In this document: positions 8,482 to 16,279 of the stretch, one piece after another
Position numbering within the stretch: position 1 is the stretch's first letter
How the letters are laid out: each line of letters opens with the position of its first letter
DNA from: Bradyrhizobium murdochi
GTDB taxonomy: Bacteria; Pseudomonadota; Alphaproteobacteria; Rhizobiales; Xanthobacteraceae
DNA: 64,000 nt
Direction of reading: 5' to 3'
Assembly: GCF_000472965.1 (NCBI RefSeq)
Contig: NZ_AXAU01000002.1
Coordinates: 292,751 to 356,750, forward strand
The notes under the pieces: model-generated
Seen by the model: the letters and a program-made list of their open reading frames with translations, nothing else
Told to the model about the DNA's origin: nothing
Database searches by the model: none
Made by a program: the position numbers and the translations under genes

Positions 8482-9029
8482 CGTTTGGATCGGTGCGGCA
8501 TCGCCGTGTCTAGCTGTCCTTACATTGACGGTCGGCGCGCTGGCGTAGGACCCTCCGCACTTCGGCTTCGGATCGCCGGCAACGCAACAAGAGCTTGCGA
8601 AGTTCTTTGCGATCCCGCCTAACGGGCGCGGCTTGCCGCCGGGTAGCGGCGACGCCACTATGGGCGCCAAGATCTATGCGCAGAGTTGCGCTTCCTGTCA
8701 CGGCGATCATCTGGAAGGCAAGGGCGTTGGCGGCGACAAACTGATCGGAGGACGCGACACGCTTGCCACGAAAATTCCGACCAAGACGGTCGAAGGTTAC
8801 TGGCCCTATGCCACGGACACTTTTCGATTACGTGAAGCGGGCGATGCCGTTCAATGCGAACGGATCGCTAAGCGACGACGTCTATAGTGTTGTCGCCTAT
8901 ATCCTCGCGCAAGCGACAATCATCAAGCCGAGCGAGACGATGAATGCCGCCACCTTACCCAAAGTGGCTATGCCCAATCGCGACGGCTTCGAGCCGGATC
9001 CGCGACCGGAGATGAAGCTTTATCGGTAA
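8468..9029 (+). pseudogene. soxD: soxD remnant (cytochrome c subunit of sulfane dehydrogenase)
   Basis: Reads as a near-complete periplasmic c-type cytochrome. It opens with an N-terminal signal peptide (MFTRNVWIG..., ending VGALA), followed at once by an in-frame TAG at 8546-8548. Beyond the stop the frame continues with PPNGRGLPPGSGDATMGAKI and the haem site CASCH at about 8693. A one-base insertion at about 8816 shifts YWPYAT into the frame of LFDYVKRAMPFNANGSLSDD and VYSVVAYILAQA, ending EMKLYR. Two independent lesions make it non-functional as assembled. SoxCD oxidises sulfane sulfur during thiosulfate oxidation; no other sox gene is in the window. Confidence 0.75.
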
Positions 9030-9113
9030 GCGGCAAGGACGTTTCGCGAGAACTCGCCCGAGCAATCTCGCAAAAGCACTAAGGGCGCTAAGCTTATTTG
9101 GTTTTGGCAGAAA

Positions 9114-9164
9114 TGGCGCGCCCGAAGAGATTCGAACTCCTGACCCCCAGATTCGTAGTCTGAT
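9114..9164 (-). pseudogene. tRNA-Arg(ACG) 3' half
   Basis: Minus-strand 3' half of an arginine tRNA: CCA end at 9114-9116, discriminator G, acceptor half CGGGCGC, T stem AGGAG/CTCTT with loop TTCGAAT, variable loop GGGTC and a complete anticodon arm whose loop CTACGAA holds anticodon ACG. The D arm is degenerate beyond 9164 and the 5' acceptor half is missing. The excisionase-like and integrase genes begin about 180-400 bp away, so this is most simply an attachment-site footprint: the original 3' end displaced by an element inserted into tRNA-Arg. Confidence 0.7.
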
Positions 9165-9171
9165 TGCTATT

Positions 9172-9254
9172 TGGCTGAGGGTGAGGGATTCGATCCCCCG
9201 CGAAGTCGTCCGATTTGCACTCCAAGGCCGCCGGTTGCCTTCCAGCTGAGGCAA
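9172..9254 (-). pseudogene. Degenerate tRNA-like sequence
   Basis: Immediately beyond the tRNA-Arg fragment the minus strand reads a second CCA end (9172-9174) and a T arm GGGGG/CCCTC with loop ATCGAAT. Upstream of these lie an anticodon-like loop GTGCAAA (GCA, cysteine-like) and a D-arm-like GCCT/AGGC hairpin. No matching 5' acceptor strand exists and the anticodon stem has a mismatch, so it is not a functional tRNA. It may be a second displaced fragment or a decayed element-borne tRNA. Confidence 0.3.
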
Positions 9255-9340
9255 AAAGGTTCTGCAGCGGTAGATTTCGCGTACATCTCGAACAGAGCGA
9301 GGCAAGGGCATCGCAAGTTCACTGGTACCGCGTCCAACTC

Positions 9341-9778
9341 ATGGCAAAGCGCAACACCGACAAGCTCGCACGCGCGAAAGCGCGGCCGGATCCAGCCCAA
9401 TGGGTCGACGACGAAGTAATGACCCTTGTCGAGGCCGCTGCTGTGTTCTTTCCTCAGGGTCCCTTGACACTGTCATCGTTGCGCAGAGCAGCGGCAGCTG
9501 GGACTCTTGAAATCGCCAAAGTGGCAGGCAAGGATCTAACTTCGCCTCGAGCAATCCGCAAATTGGTGAAGCCGTCATGCCGGGTCGCAAAGCCAAGCCG
9601 CCGCGACTCTGCTTCAGAGAGGACGATGAAACCTGGCTCATCCTCGACCGCGGGCGCCAAATCCGCACAGGTTGCAGCCGCGACGACATTGATGGCGCTG
9701 CGACGGCACTCGAAACCTACATCGGCGCGCGGCATACCACCACGATTGGCGCCACTGACCCGAGCGTCCTCGCCATAG
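9341..9778 (+). CDS. Excisionase-like / helix-turn-helix protein upstream of integrase
   Basis: The reading frame starts MAKRNTDKLARAKARPDPAQ and continues WVDDEVMTLVEAAAVFFPQG then PLTLSSLRRAAAAGTLEIAK, a winged-helix arrangement typical of small excisionase/AlpA-like proteins placed directly before tyrosine integrases. Those relatives are usually about 90 residues; here the frame runs to 145 residues, the extra part lying in the frame over the integrase start at 9577, which suggests the normal stop has been lost. No clear ribosome binding site. Probably non-functional along with the integrase. Confidence 0.5.
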   Translation: MAKRNTDKLARAKARPDPAQWVDDEVMTLVEAAAVFFPQGPLTLSSLRRAAAAGTLEIAKVAGKDLTSPRAIRKLVKPSCRVAKPSRRDSASERTMKPGSSSTAGAKSAQVAAATTLMALRRHSKPTSARGIPPRLAPLTRASSP

Positions 9779-10831
9779 CTGATGTTCTCACCGCCTACGA
9801 GATTTCAAAGCGGCCCAAGGACAAGAGCGACCAACGCGCATCGGCACAGCACGATCTATTGCTCATTCGCCTGCTCGACCTCAACACACGTTCTTTGGCG
9901 ACAAGACGGTCAGCGCACTTAAAGCCCAGCTCTGCCGTGATTTCGTAGACTGGTCTACGGGCACACCAAATGACACAACAGGAAAGCCGACATCAAGCCG
10001 CGCAACGGTACAGTCTCGGACCAAACCGCGCGACGTCGGCTCAAGGATTTGCGGGCTGCCGTCAACGCGTACCATGCGGAGCACACGCTAAGCGTCGTTC
10101 CGAAGATTACCTTGCCCCCGAAAGCAGAAGGGCGTCATCGCTGGCTCACTCGCAACGAGGCCGCACGCCTGTTGGGCGCCGCGATCGGCTACGTGTGGGA
10201 TAGTGAACGAAAGATCTGGAAGCGCAAGGAAGATGGCGCGCTGTTGCGCCGTGAGCGTTGGATCATTTGTCGCCGATACCCGGCCGCCCGCTTTTGCTTG
10301 GTTGGCATTTACAGCGCGCGCCGCGAGGAAACCATCCGGCGTACGCAGTGGCTTCCCACCACCACGCATCCGTGGATGAATCTGGAGGCCATGGTCTATC
10401 AGGGCAAAGGTGCCTTGGAGCGGTCAACCAAGAAGCGGCGCCCACCAACAAAGATCGCTAGTCGGCGCCCTCACCTAGTGCGCTGGCGCAAAATCGACCA
10501 AAGGCGATCGGCTGAACTGCGCAACGCCGGCATCCTGGAGAACGGCGAGCAAATCCGATTCGTCGTCAACCGCATGCATGATGGCCCGCCGCTCGCGGGC
10601 AAGATCAGGTCAGCTTGGGAAGGAATCCTGGAGGACGCGGGGCTTGGCGATGATGTGGTCCGCCATTCTTTGCGTCATACCGCAGCTACATGGCTGATGC
10701 AGGCCGGCGTCGACATGTGGGAGGCCGCCGGCTGGCTCGGGATGACGGTGGAGCAGCTGGAAGCCAACTACGGTCATCATCACCCGGACTTCCAGGAAGA
10801 GGCTGCTGAGGCGTTTGGCGGGCGATGCTGA
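9577..10831 (+). pseudogene. Tyrosine recombinase (phage-type integrase), frameshifted
   Basis: Three frames join to give one integrase. The N-terminal part runs 9577 to about 9888 (MPGRKAKPPRLCFREDDETW..., then HDLLLIRLLDLNT). A short middle part from about 9889 to 9985 reads FFGDKTVSALKAQLCRDFVD. The rest, from about 9990 to 10831, starts RRRLKDLRAAVNAYHAEHTL. The catalytic domain retains an Arg box (YSARREETIRRTQWLP), HSLRH near 10660 and the tyrosine in ANYGHHHPDF. Two frameshifts inactivate it. It would have integrated an element at a tRNA gene; the tRNA-Arg(ACG) fragment at 9114 is the likely site. Confidence 0.75.
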
Positions 10832-11081
10832 TCTTGAAGCAGAAATTTAGGCCAATCGTTTGCGACAGCACGAGTTCCGCTTGCGCGGCCCTCACAGCAG
10901 CCCAGGCTGCCGTGCTGGATGTCCGTCTGGCAAAGCGATCCCATCGTCCACTAGGACATTAACGCACGATTTCAGCGCGCAAATGCCGGTCAGTATTAAC
11001 GGCCAGAGCTGCCCCAAATTGCAATTCATTGCGCATTTCATTGCGCACGAAAAACATCGAAACTATAAGTACTTGAAAGGA
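10832..11081. other. Non-coding gap before tRNA-Pro
   Basis: About 250 bases between the integrase remnant and the 3' end of tRNA-Pro. No gene, repeat or clear terminator is seen. This probably marks the edge between decayed element DNA and core chromosome. Confidence 0.4.
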
Positions 11082-11158
11082 TGGTCGGAGTGGCAGGATT
11101 CGAACCTGCGACCCCTGCGTCCCGAACGCAGTGCTCTACCGGGCTGAGCCACACTCCG
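11082..11158 (-). tRNA. tRNA-Pro(CGG)
   Basis: Complete 77-base cloverleaf with encoded CCA (11082-11084). Acceptor CGGAGTG/CACTCCG, discriminator A, anticodon stem CTGCG/CGCAG around loop TTCGGGA (anticodon CGG), T stem GCAGG/CCTGC with loop TTCGAAT, and D arm GCTC/GAGC. Decodes CCG proline codons, frequent in this GC-rich genome. Its 3' end faces the decayed accessory region. Confidence 0.95.
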
Positions 11159-11227
11159 ACTTGGAACGCGGCTTATAGCCTTGGGTTTCGGCGACCGCAA
11201 GCAGCCGAATTAAGGAAATTAATCACA

Positions 11228-12220
11228 GTGAATGTTGGCCTGAAAACCGAGATTTTGCCCGCCGGCGCGGCCGCCGTGGCGGCTGCCGCGCATGCCCTTT
11301 CAGAAGGCGGGCTGGTGGCGTTCCCGACCGAGACGGTCTACGGCCTTGGCGCCGATGCCACCAATCCGGCCGCGATCGCCCGCCTCTACCAGGCCAAGGG
11401 CCGGCCAGCGTTCAACCCGCTGATCGCCCATGTCGGCGATGTCGCGGCCGCGCGGGAGATCGCCCGTTTTGATGCGGCTGCGACGGCGCTGGCCGAAGCA
11501 TTCTGGCCCGGCCCGCTGACGCTGGTACTACCGAAGACGGAAGGTTGCGCAGTCGCCGATCTCGCCACCGCCGGCCTCGATACGGTCGCGGTCCGCATTC
11601 CGGCCCATCCGGTGGCTCGCGACATCTTGCGTGAGTTCGGCGGCCCGGTGGTCGCACCGTCCGCGAACATTTCGGGGCATGTCTCGCCGACGACCGCAGC
11701 CCATGTGCAGAGCGACCTCGCGGGGCGGATCGACCTGATCGTCGATGCCGGCGCGGTCGAGGTTGGCGTCGAATCGACAATCGTCGGCTGCTTTGACGCG
11801 CCGATGCTGCTGCGCCCCGGCGGCCTGCCGCGCGCCGAGATCGAGCGCGTGCTGGGCCGCACGCTGCTGCAGCCGCCGGCCGACACTGAGAGCGACAACG
11901 GCCAGCCGCTGGCGCCGGGCATGCTGGCCTCGCACTACGCGCCGCGCGCGCGTGTGCGGCTCAATGCCGTCGCGCTCGAGCCGGGCGAAGCATTGCTCGC
12001 GTTTGGCCTCGGAGCAATTTCGGGAATTGACGCAGCCTCTCACGTGATGAATCTGTCGGAGCGTGGCGATCTCGACGAGGCCGCCGCCAATCTGTTCGGC
12101 CATCTTCGCACGCTCGACAGCAAAGGCGCGCGCACCATCGCGGTGATGCCAATCCCCGACGAAGGATTGGGCGAAGCCATCAACGACCGGCTGCGCCGCG
12201 CAGCAGTCGGGCGAGAATGA
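11228..12220 (+). CDS. L-threonylcarbamoyladenylate synthase (Sua5/YrdC/YwlC)
   Basis: Makes threonylcarbamoyl-AMP from threonine, bicarbonate and ATP for the universal t6A37 tRNA modification. The YrdC domain occupies about residues 15-200 (GGLVAFPTETVYGLGADATN, then KGRPAFNPLIAHV, and VAPSANISGHVSPT), and a C-terminal Sua5 domain follows (GMLASHYAPRARVRL). The 330-residue length fits Sua5 rather than the shorter TsaC. I chose the GTG at 11228: it is the last start before the conserved region, with AAGGA about 10 bases upstream; longer frames would run through tRNA-Pro. Confidence 0.92.
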   Translation: MNVGLKTEILPAGAAAVAAAAHALSEGGLVAFPTETVYGLGADATNPAAIARLYQAKGRPAFNPLIAHVGDVAAAREIARFDAAATALAEAFWPGPLTLVLPKTEGCAVADLATAGLDTVAVRIPAHPVARDILREFGGPVVAPSANISGHVSPTTAAHVQSDLAGRIDLIVDAGAVEVGVESTIVGCFDAPMLLRPGGLPRAEIERVLGRTLLQPPADTESDNGQPLAPGMLASHYAPRARVRLNAVALEPGEALLAFGLGAISGIDAASHVMNLSERGDLDEAAANLFGHLRTLDSKGARTIAVMPIPDEGLGEAINDRLRRAAVGRE

Positions 12221-12245
12221 ACGGGCGGGAATGAAAGAGAAGAAA

Positions 12246-13673
12246 ATGAATATCGTTCAGGGTTCCGTACCGCCGCTTCCCGCCGAGTTGATCGCAAAGT
12301 TCCGCGCCATCGTCGGCGACAAATATGCAGTGACCGATGCCGCCGATATCGCCCCTTACGTCACCGAGGAACGCGACCTGTTCCACGGCCGCTCGCCGCT
12401 GGTGCTGCGACCGGGCTCGACGGCAGAAGTGTCCGCGATCTGCAAGCTTGCCAGCGAATACAAAATCGCGCTGGTGCCGCAGGGCGGCAACACCGGGCTG
12501 GTCGGCGGACAGACCCCGCACAATGGCGAGGTCGTCGTCTCGCTGCGGCGGCTGGACAAAATTCGCGAGATCGATCCCGCCTCCAATACCATGACGTGCG
12601 AGGCCGGCGTGGTGCTGCAGATCGCGCAAGCTCGCGCGGCCGAAGTCGATCGCATGTTCCCGCTCTCGCTCGGTGCGGAAGGAAGCTGCACCATCGGCGG
12701 CAATCTCTCCACCAATGCCGGCGGCACGGCGGCGCTGGCGTATGGCGTGGCGCGCGAGATGGCGCTCGGGCTCGAAGTCGTCCTCGCCGATGGCCGGATC
12801 CTGAACGGATTGTCCAAACTGAAAAAGGACAACACCGGCTACGATTTGCGCAACCTCTTCATCGGCGCCGAGGGTACGCTCGGCATCATCACCGCGGCGA
12901 CGCTAAAACTGTTTCCGAAGCCGCGCGCGGTGGAGACCGCTTATGTCGGTCTCCAATCGCCGGCGCAGGCGCTAAAACTGTTGTCGATCGCGCAGAATGA
13001 GGCCGCCGGCGGCCTCACCAGCTTCGAATTGCTTGCCGACATCGCCGTCGATTTCAGCCTGCGTCACGGCGTCGACATCCGCGATCCGCTCTCGACCAAA
13101 CATCCCTGGTATGTGCTGATGGAATTGTCGTCCTCGCGCGACGACGCGCGTGACGCGCTGGAAGCGATCCTCGCCAAAGGCATGGAGGAAGGCATCGTCG
13201 ACGATGCCGTGATCGCGGCGAATCTCTCGCAGCGCGCCGCGTTCTGGAAACTGCGCGATGAAATGTCCGCCGCGCAGAAGCCGGAAGGCGGCTCGATCAA
13301 GCACGACATCTCGGTGCCGGTTGCGGCCGTGCCCGCCTTTATCGAGGAAGCCAACGCGGCCGTTGTAAAACTCATTCCGGGCTCGCGGCCGGTGCCGTTC
13401 GGCCATCTCGGCGACGGCAACATCCACTACAATGTCAGCCAGCCGATCGGCGGCAACACCGCCGATTTCATGTCGCGCTGGCATGAGGTCAACGAGGTCG
13501 TGTTCGAAATCGTATTGCGGATGGGTGGATCGATTTCCGCCGAGCACGGCATCGGCGTGCTCAAGCGCGACGAACTGCCCGACGTCAAGGACAAGGTTGC
13601 GATCGAACTGATGCGCGGCATCAAGGCGATGCTCGACCCGCTCGGCATCATGAATCCGGGCAAGGTGCTGTGA
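12246..13673 (+). CDS. FAD-binding D-2-hydroxyacid dehydrogenase (GlcD/D2HGDH-like)
   Basis: Flavoenzyme of about 475 residues that oxidises a D-2-hydroxyacid (D-lactate, D-2-hydroxyglutarate or glycolate) and passes electrons to the respiratory chain. The PCMH-type FAD domain includes VPQGGNTGLVGGQ and GGNLSTNAGGTAALAYGVAR; the C-terminal cap has VPFGHLGDGNIHYN, whose histidines bind the active-site metal, and SAEHGIGVLKRDEL. Two ATGs (12231 and 12246) are in frame; the second has AGAGAAG close by. It overlaps the next gene at GTGA, so both are coupled. Exact substrate is not fixed by the sequence. Confidence 0.88.
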   Translation: MNIVQGSVPPLPAELIAKFRAIVGDKYAVTDAADIAPYVTEERDLFHGRSPLVLRPGSTAEVSAICKLASEYKIALVPQGGNTGLVGGQTPHNGEVVVSLRRLDKIREIDPASNTMTCEAGVVLQIAQARAAEVDRMFPLSLGAEGSCTIGGNLSTNAGGTAALAYGVAREMALGLEVVLADGRILNGLSKLKKDNTGYDLRNLFIGAEGTLGIITAATLKLFPKPRAVETAYVGLQSPAQALKLLSIAQNEAAGGLTSFELLADIAVDFSLRHGVDIRDPLSTKHPWYVLMELSSSRDDARDALEAILAKGMEEGIVDDAVIAANLSQRAAFWKLRDEMSAAQKPEGGSIKHDISVPVAAVPAFIEEANAAVVKLIPGSRPVPFGHLGDGNIHYNVSQPIGGNTADFMSRWHEVNEVVFEIVLRMGGSISAEHGIGVLKRDELPDVKDKVAIELMRGIKAMLDPLGIMNPGKVL

Positions 13674-14131
13674 CCGTATCAGCGACGAAGCCCGTGCCTG
13701 CGCTCGCCATCACCGACATCGTGGATGCCGATGTCGCGACCGTGATCGCGCTGTGGCAGGCCTGCGGCCTGACACGGCCCTGGAACGATCCCGCCAGCGA
13801 TATCGCGCTCGCTCGCCGTGGACCGCACTCCACAGTGCTGATCGGCCGCGACGGTGGCGCGATCGTGGCGACCGCGATGGTCGGCCATGACGGGCATCGC
13901 GGCTGGGTCTATTATGTCGCCACCGATCCCGATCGCCGCACGCAAGGCTATGGCCGCGCCATCATGAACGCGGCCGAGGACTGGCTGCGCGCAGCCGGAA
14001 TTCCGAAACTGCAATTGCTGGTGCGGCCGGAAAATTCTGATGTCGCTGCGTTCTACCAGTCGATCGGATTCGGCGAACAACAGATCCTGTTCTTCGCCAA
14101 ATGGCTCGACGGCCGCGAGCCGCCGCGGTGA
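13670..14131 (+). CDS. GNAT family acetyltransferase (YpeA-like)
   Basis: A 153-residue N-acetyltransferase. The acetyl-CoA loop is seen in YYVATDPDRRTQGYGRAIMN (R/Q-x-x-G-x-G/A), followed by the terminal LLVRPENSDVAAFYQSIGF strand-helix of this fold. The start is the GTG at 13670, which overlaps the TGA of the dehydrogenase gene. Related proteins of this size are named YpeA or RimI-like; the acceptor substrate is unknown. Confidence 0.85.
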   Translation: MTVSATKPVPALAITDIVDADVATVIALWQACGLTRPWNDPASDIALARRGPHSTVLIGRDGGAIVATAMVGHDGHRGWVYYVATDPDRRTQGYGRAIMNAAEDWLRAAGIPKLQLLVRPENSDVAAFYQSIGFGEQQILFFAKWLDGREPPR

Positions 14132-14144
14132 GCTGAGGATTGCC

Positions 14145-14726
14145 ATGAGCCTCGCAGATCGTGTCCGCGTCAAGAACGTCCGCGTGCTCTCCGACCGGCA
14201 CTATCGGTTGGAGGAAGTCGAGTTCGACTATCGACGCGGCAACGGCGAATGGCAGACGATGAAGCGGGAGGTTTTCGACCGCGGCCACGCCGCCGCGCTG
14301 TTGGCGTACAATGTCACAAGCCGCACCGTCGTGCTGACGCGGCAGTTCCGCCTGCCGCCCTATCGTGCCGGTCACGACGATTTCATGATCGAGGCCGCCG
14401 CCGGCATGCTCGACGACGAGACTCCCGAGAATCGGATTCGTGCGGAGGCGGAAGAGGAAATCGGCTATCGACTGCACGATGTGCGCAAGGTGTTCGAGGC
14501 CTTCATGAGCCCGGGCTCGGTCACGGAGAAGCTGCACTTCTTCGTCGCCGAATACGAAGCCGCGATGCGGGTCGGCGACGGCGGCGGATTGGCCGACGAA
14601 GGCGAGGACATCGAGGTGCTGGAATTGCCGATCGATTCCGCGCTGGCCATGATTTCGGATGGCCGCATTGCGGATGCCAAGACGATCATGCTGCTGCAGT
14701 ACGCGGCGCTGCATATTTTTCGCTGA
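14145..14726 (+). CDS. Nudix hydrolase, nucleoside-diphosphate-sugar type (NudK/ADPRP-like)
   Basis: A 193-residue enzyme expected to cleave nucleoside-diphosphate sugars or ADP-ribose. The Nudix helix is AGMLDDETPENRIRAEAEEE followed by IGY, with the metal-binding EE intact but the usual Arg of REUXEE replaced by Ala. The N-terminal sheet (VRVLSDRHYRLEEVEFDY) and TRQFRLPPYRAG match the dimerising NudF/NudK type. The ATG at 14145 lies 13 bases after the GNAT stop, with GAGGAT as ribosome binding site, so it is the third gene of this operon. Confidence 0.85.
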   Translation: MSLADRVRVKNVRVLSDRHYRLEEVEFDYRRGNGEWQTMKREVFDRGHAAALLAYNVTSRTVVLTRQFRLPPYRAGHDDFMIEAAAGMLDDETPENRIRAEAEEEIGYRLHDVRKVFEAFMSPGSVTEKLHFFVAEYEAAMRVGDGGGLADEGEDIEVLELPIDSALAMISDGRIADAKTIMLLQYAALHIFR

Positions 14727-14728
14727 CT

Positions 14729-14816
14729 GTAGGGTGGGCAAAGCGCAGCGTGCCCACCATTGCGAGCAGAATTTCGTGGTGGAAATGGTGGGCACGCTTC
14801 GCTCTGCCCACCCTAC
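14729..14816. repeat. Family A palindromic repeat (GTAGGGTGGGC...GCCCACCCTAC)
   Basis: Arms GTAGGGTGGGCAAAGCG and CGCTCTGCCCACCCTAC plus inner arms CGTGCCCACCAT/ATGGTGGGCACG make a long imperfect hairpin. It lies 2 bases after the Nudix stop. One of at least seven copies in the window. Confidence 0.85.
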
Positions 14817-14841
14817 CAGAGACGACGAGATTGCATGACGC

Positions 14842-15612
14842 TCAAAACAACGAGCCCTGCCCGTCATCCTCCGGCACCGCCGAAGCCACCTTGCGCGGCG
14901 CCGCTCGCTTCGCAGGCTTCGGCTCCTCCTCCGCTGCGCGCTGCTCGTCCGTGATCGGCAACAGCAGTTGCGCATCGTCATTGACCACGCGATTGACGCG
15001 CGTGGAAATCTCGTGCCAGGCGAACTCGCCCTCAACAGGCCCGCGCAGCAGCGGCATGACATCCTCTGCGTCGTGGATGCGGCCATCGAGCCAGCGCTCG
15101 AATTCGTCAGGCGCGATCGTCACGGGCACGCGGTGATGCAGCGTGGCGAGATCGCGGCTGGCCGGTGCAGTGACGATGGCAACGCCGTCGGTCTCCTCGC
15201 CATTCGGCCCCATCCAGGTCTCCGCGAGCGCAGCAAAGCCAACGGGACGGCCGTCGCGGCGATGGATGAAGAACGGCCGCTTGCGGGCGCCAGCGTCCTG
15301 CCATTCGTAGTAGCCGTCCGCCGGGATCAGGCAGCGGCGCCGCTTGATGGCGTTTTTGAACGCGGGCTTATCGAGCACCGTCTCCGAGCGCGCGTTGATC
15401 AGGAGCGTAAATTTACGGGGATCTTTGACCCAGGACGGCACCAGGCCCCAGCGCATCAGCCGGAAATGGCGGCCGCCATTTTCCAGAATCACCACCGGAA
15501 TCGGTTGAGTCGGCGCGATATTATACCGCGGCGGGAAATTAGGCTGCTCGATATAGCCGAAAATTTGCCGGAGCGCCTCCGGCGGCGAGGTGATGACGAA
15601 GCGTCCGCACAT
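14842..15612 (-). CDS. SOS response-associated peptidase (SRAP/YedK/HMCES family)
   Basis: A 256-residue protein that senses abasic sites in single-stranded DNA by forming a thiazolidine crosslink through Cys2. The start MCGRFVITSP supplies that cysteine, which fixes the ATG at 15612. Other conserved parts are PRYNIAPTQPIPVV, the active-site INARSETV and CLIPADGYYEW, and VTIAPDEFERWLDG. The C-terminal ~40 residues are rich in Glu, Pro, Ala and Lys and vary in the family. It stands alone and converges with the preceding Nudix gene across a repeat. Confidence 0.93.
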   Translation of the reverse strand: MCGRFVITSPPEALRQIFGYIEQPNFPPRYNIAPTQPIPVVILENGGRHFRLMRWGLVPSWVKDPRKFTLLINARSETVLDKPAFKNAIKRRRCLIPADGYYEWQDAGARKRPFFIHRRDGRPVGFAALAETWMGPNGEETDGVAIVTAPASRDLATLHHRVPVTIAPDEFERWLDGRIHDAEDVMPLLRGPVEGEFAWHEISTRVNRVVNDDAQLLLPITDEQRAAEEEPKPAKRAAPRKVASAVPEDDGQGSLF

Positions 15613-15674
15613 TATCTAACCAACATAAGCTTCCGTTTAATGGGTGTTAACCCCAGATGTTAACAGTGCGATGG

Positions 15675-16187
15675 ATGACCTCCACGGCTGCCACAGAAGT
15701 GCGATCCGATCCGCCGATGCCGCCACCGACGGGCCGCATAGACGAGGCTCGCGCGGAGCAATTGCGCGCCGCCAACATCAATCCCCGCACCGGGCTCGCC
15801 ACCGACTATCTGAATCATTTCAACGAAGCCATCATGCTGCTCGAAATGGTTCCGGACATGCCGGAATGCGCCGAGGATTTTCTCACCTGGACGCCGCTGT
15901 CCTACGCCGAGCATTTCTGGGCCTCCAACTTCAAGGCCCGCGACCTCGCGATCGAAGCCTATGAATGCGCCGACCCGAAGGTCCGTGCCGATTTCGACAA
16001 GCTCACGGCGACCATGACGTCGATCCTGACCGCGGTGGGCAAGGCGATGCGCGAGGCCCAGCAGGACAAAACCCGCGCCACGCTGGCCGAGCAGGCCACC
16101 GCCTGGGTCAAGCCGCTGGTGGCGCTGGCAGGCGGCGTCATCAACGGCAATGCCGAGACCGACTTCGAAGCGGCGATGTCGAACTAG
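15675..16187 (+). CDS. Conserved hypothetical protein, mostly helical
   Basis: A 170-residue protein I cannot assign to a named family. It has no signal peptide or membrane segment. The region MVPDMPECAEDFLTWTPLSY, followed by AEHFWASNFKARDLAIEAYE, suggests a compact all-helical fold; the tail has alanine-rich helices. The start is uncertain: ATG at 15657 or 15675, neither with a clear ribosome binding site. It is divergent from the SRAP gene. Confidence 0.6.
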   Translation: MTSTAATEVRSDPPMPPPTGRIDEARAEQLRAANINPRTGLATDYLNHFNEAIMLLEMVPDMPECAEDFLTWTPLSYAEHFWASNFKARDLAIEAYECADPKVRADFDKLTATMTSILTAVGKAMREAQQDKTRATLAEQATAWVKPLVALAGGVINGNAETDFEAAMSN

Positions 16188-16279
16188 CCGCCTCGTCCCC
16201 GGCCCACCACATTAGACCTGCGCAGCCTGATCGGGCATGATCGTTTGCGCAGCGAGTTCCTTGGCTACCGGATCACCCC

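Noticed and set aside
8070..8513. A 147-codon open frame near the soxC remnant
   Set aside because: Its second half is just the soxC C-terminus in the first frame before the insertion; the first half shows no similarity or start signal.
9172..9254. A functional tRNA-Cys
   Set aside because: Anticodon-like GCA and T arm exist, but the 5' acceptor strand does not pair and the anticodon stem is mismatched.
9577..11081. An intact prophage or integrative element
   Set aside because: Only the excisionase-like gene and a broken integrase are present; no structural, replication or transfer genes are found before the tRNA-Pro boundary.
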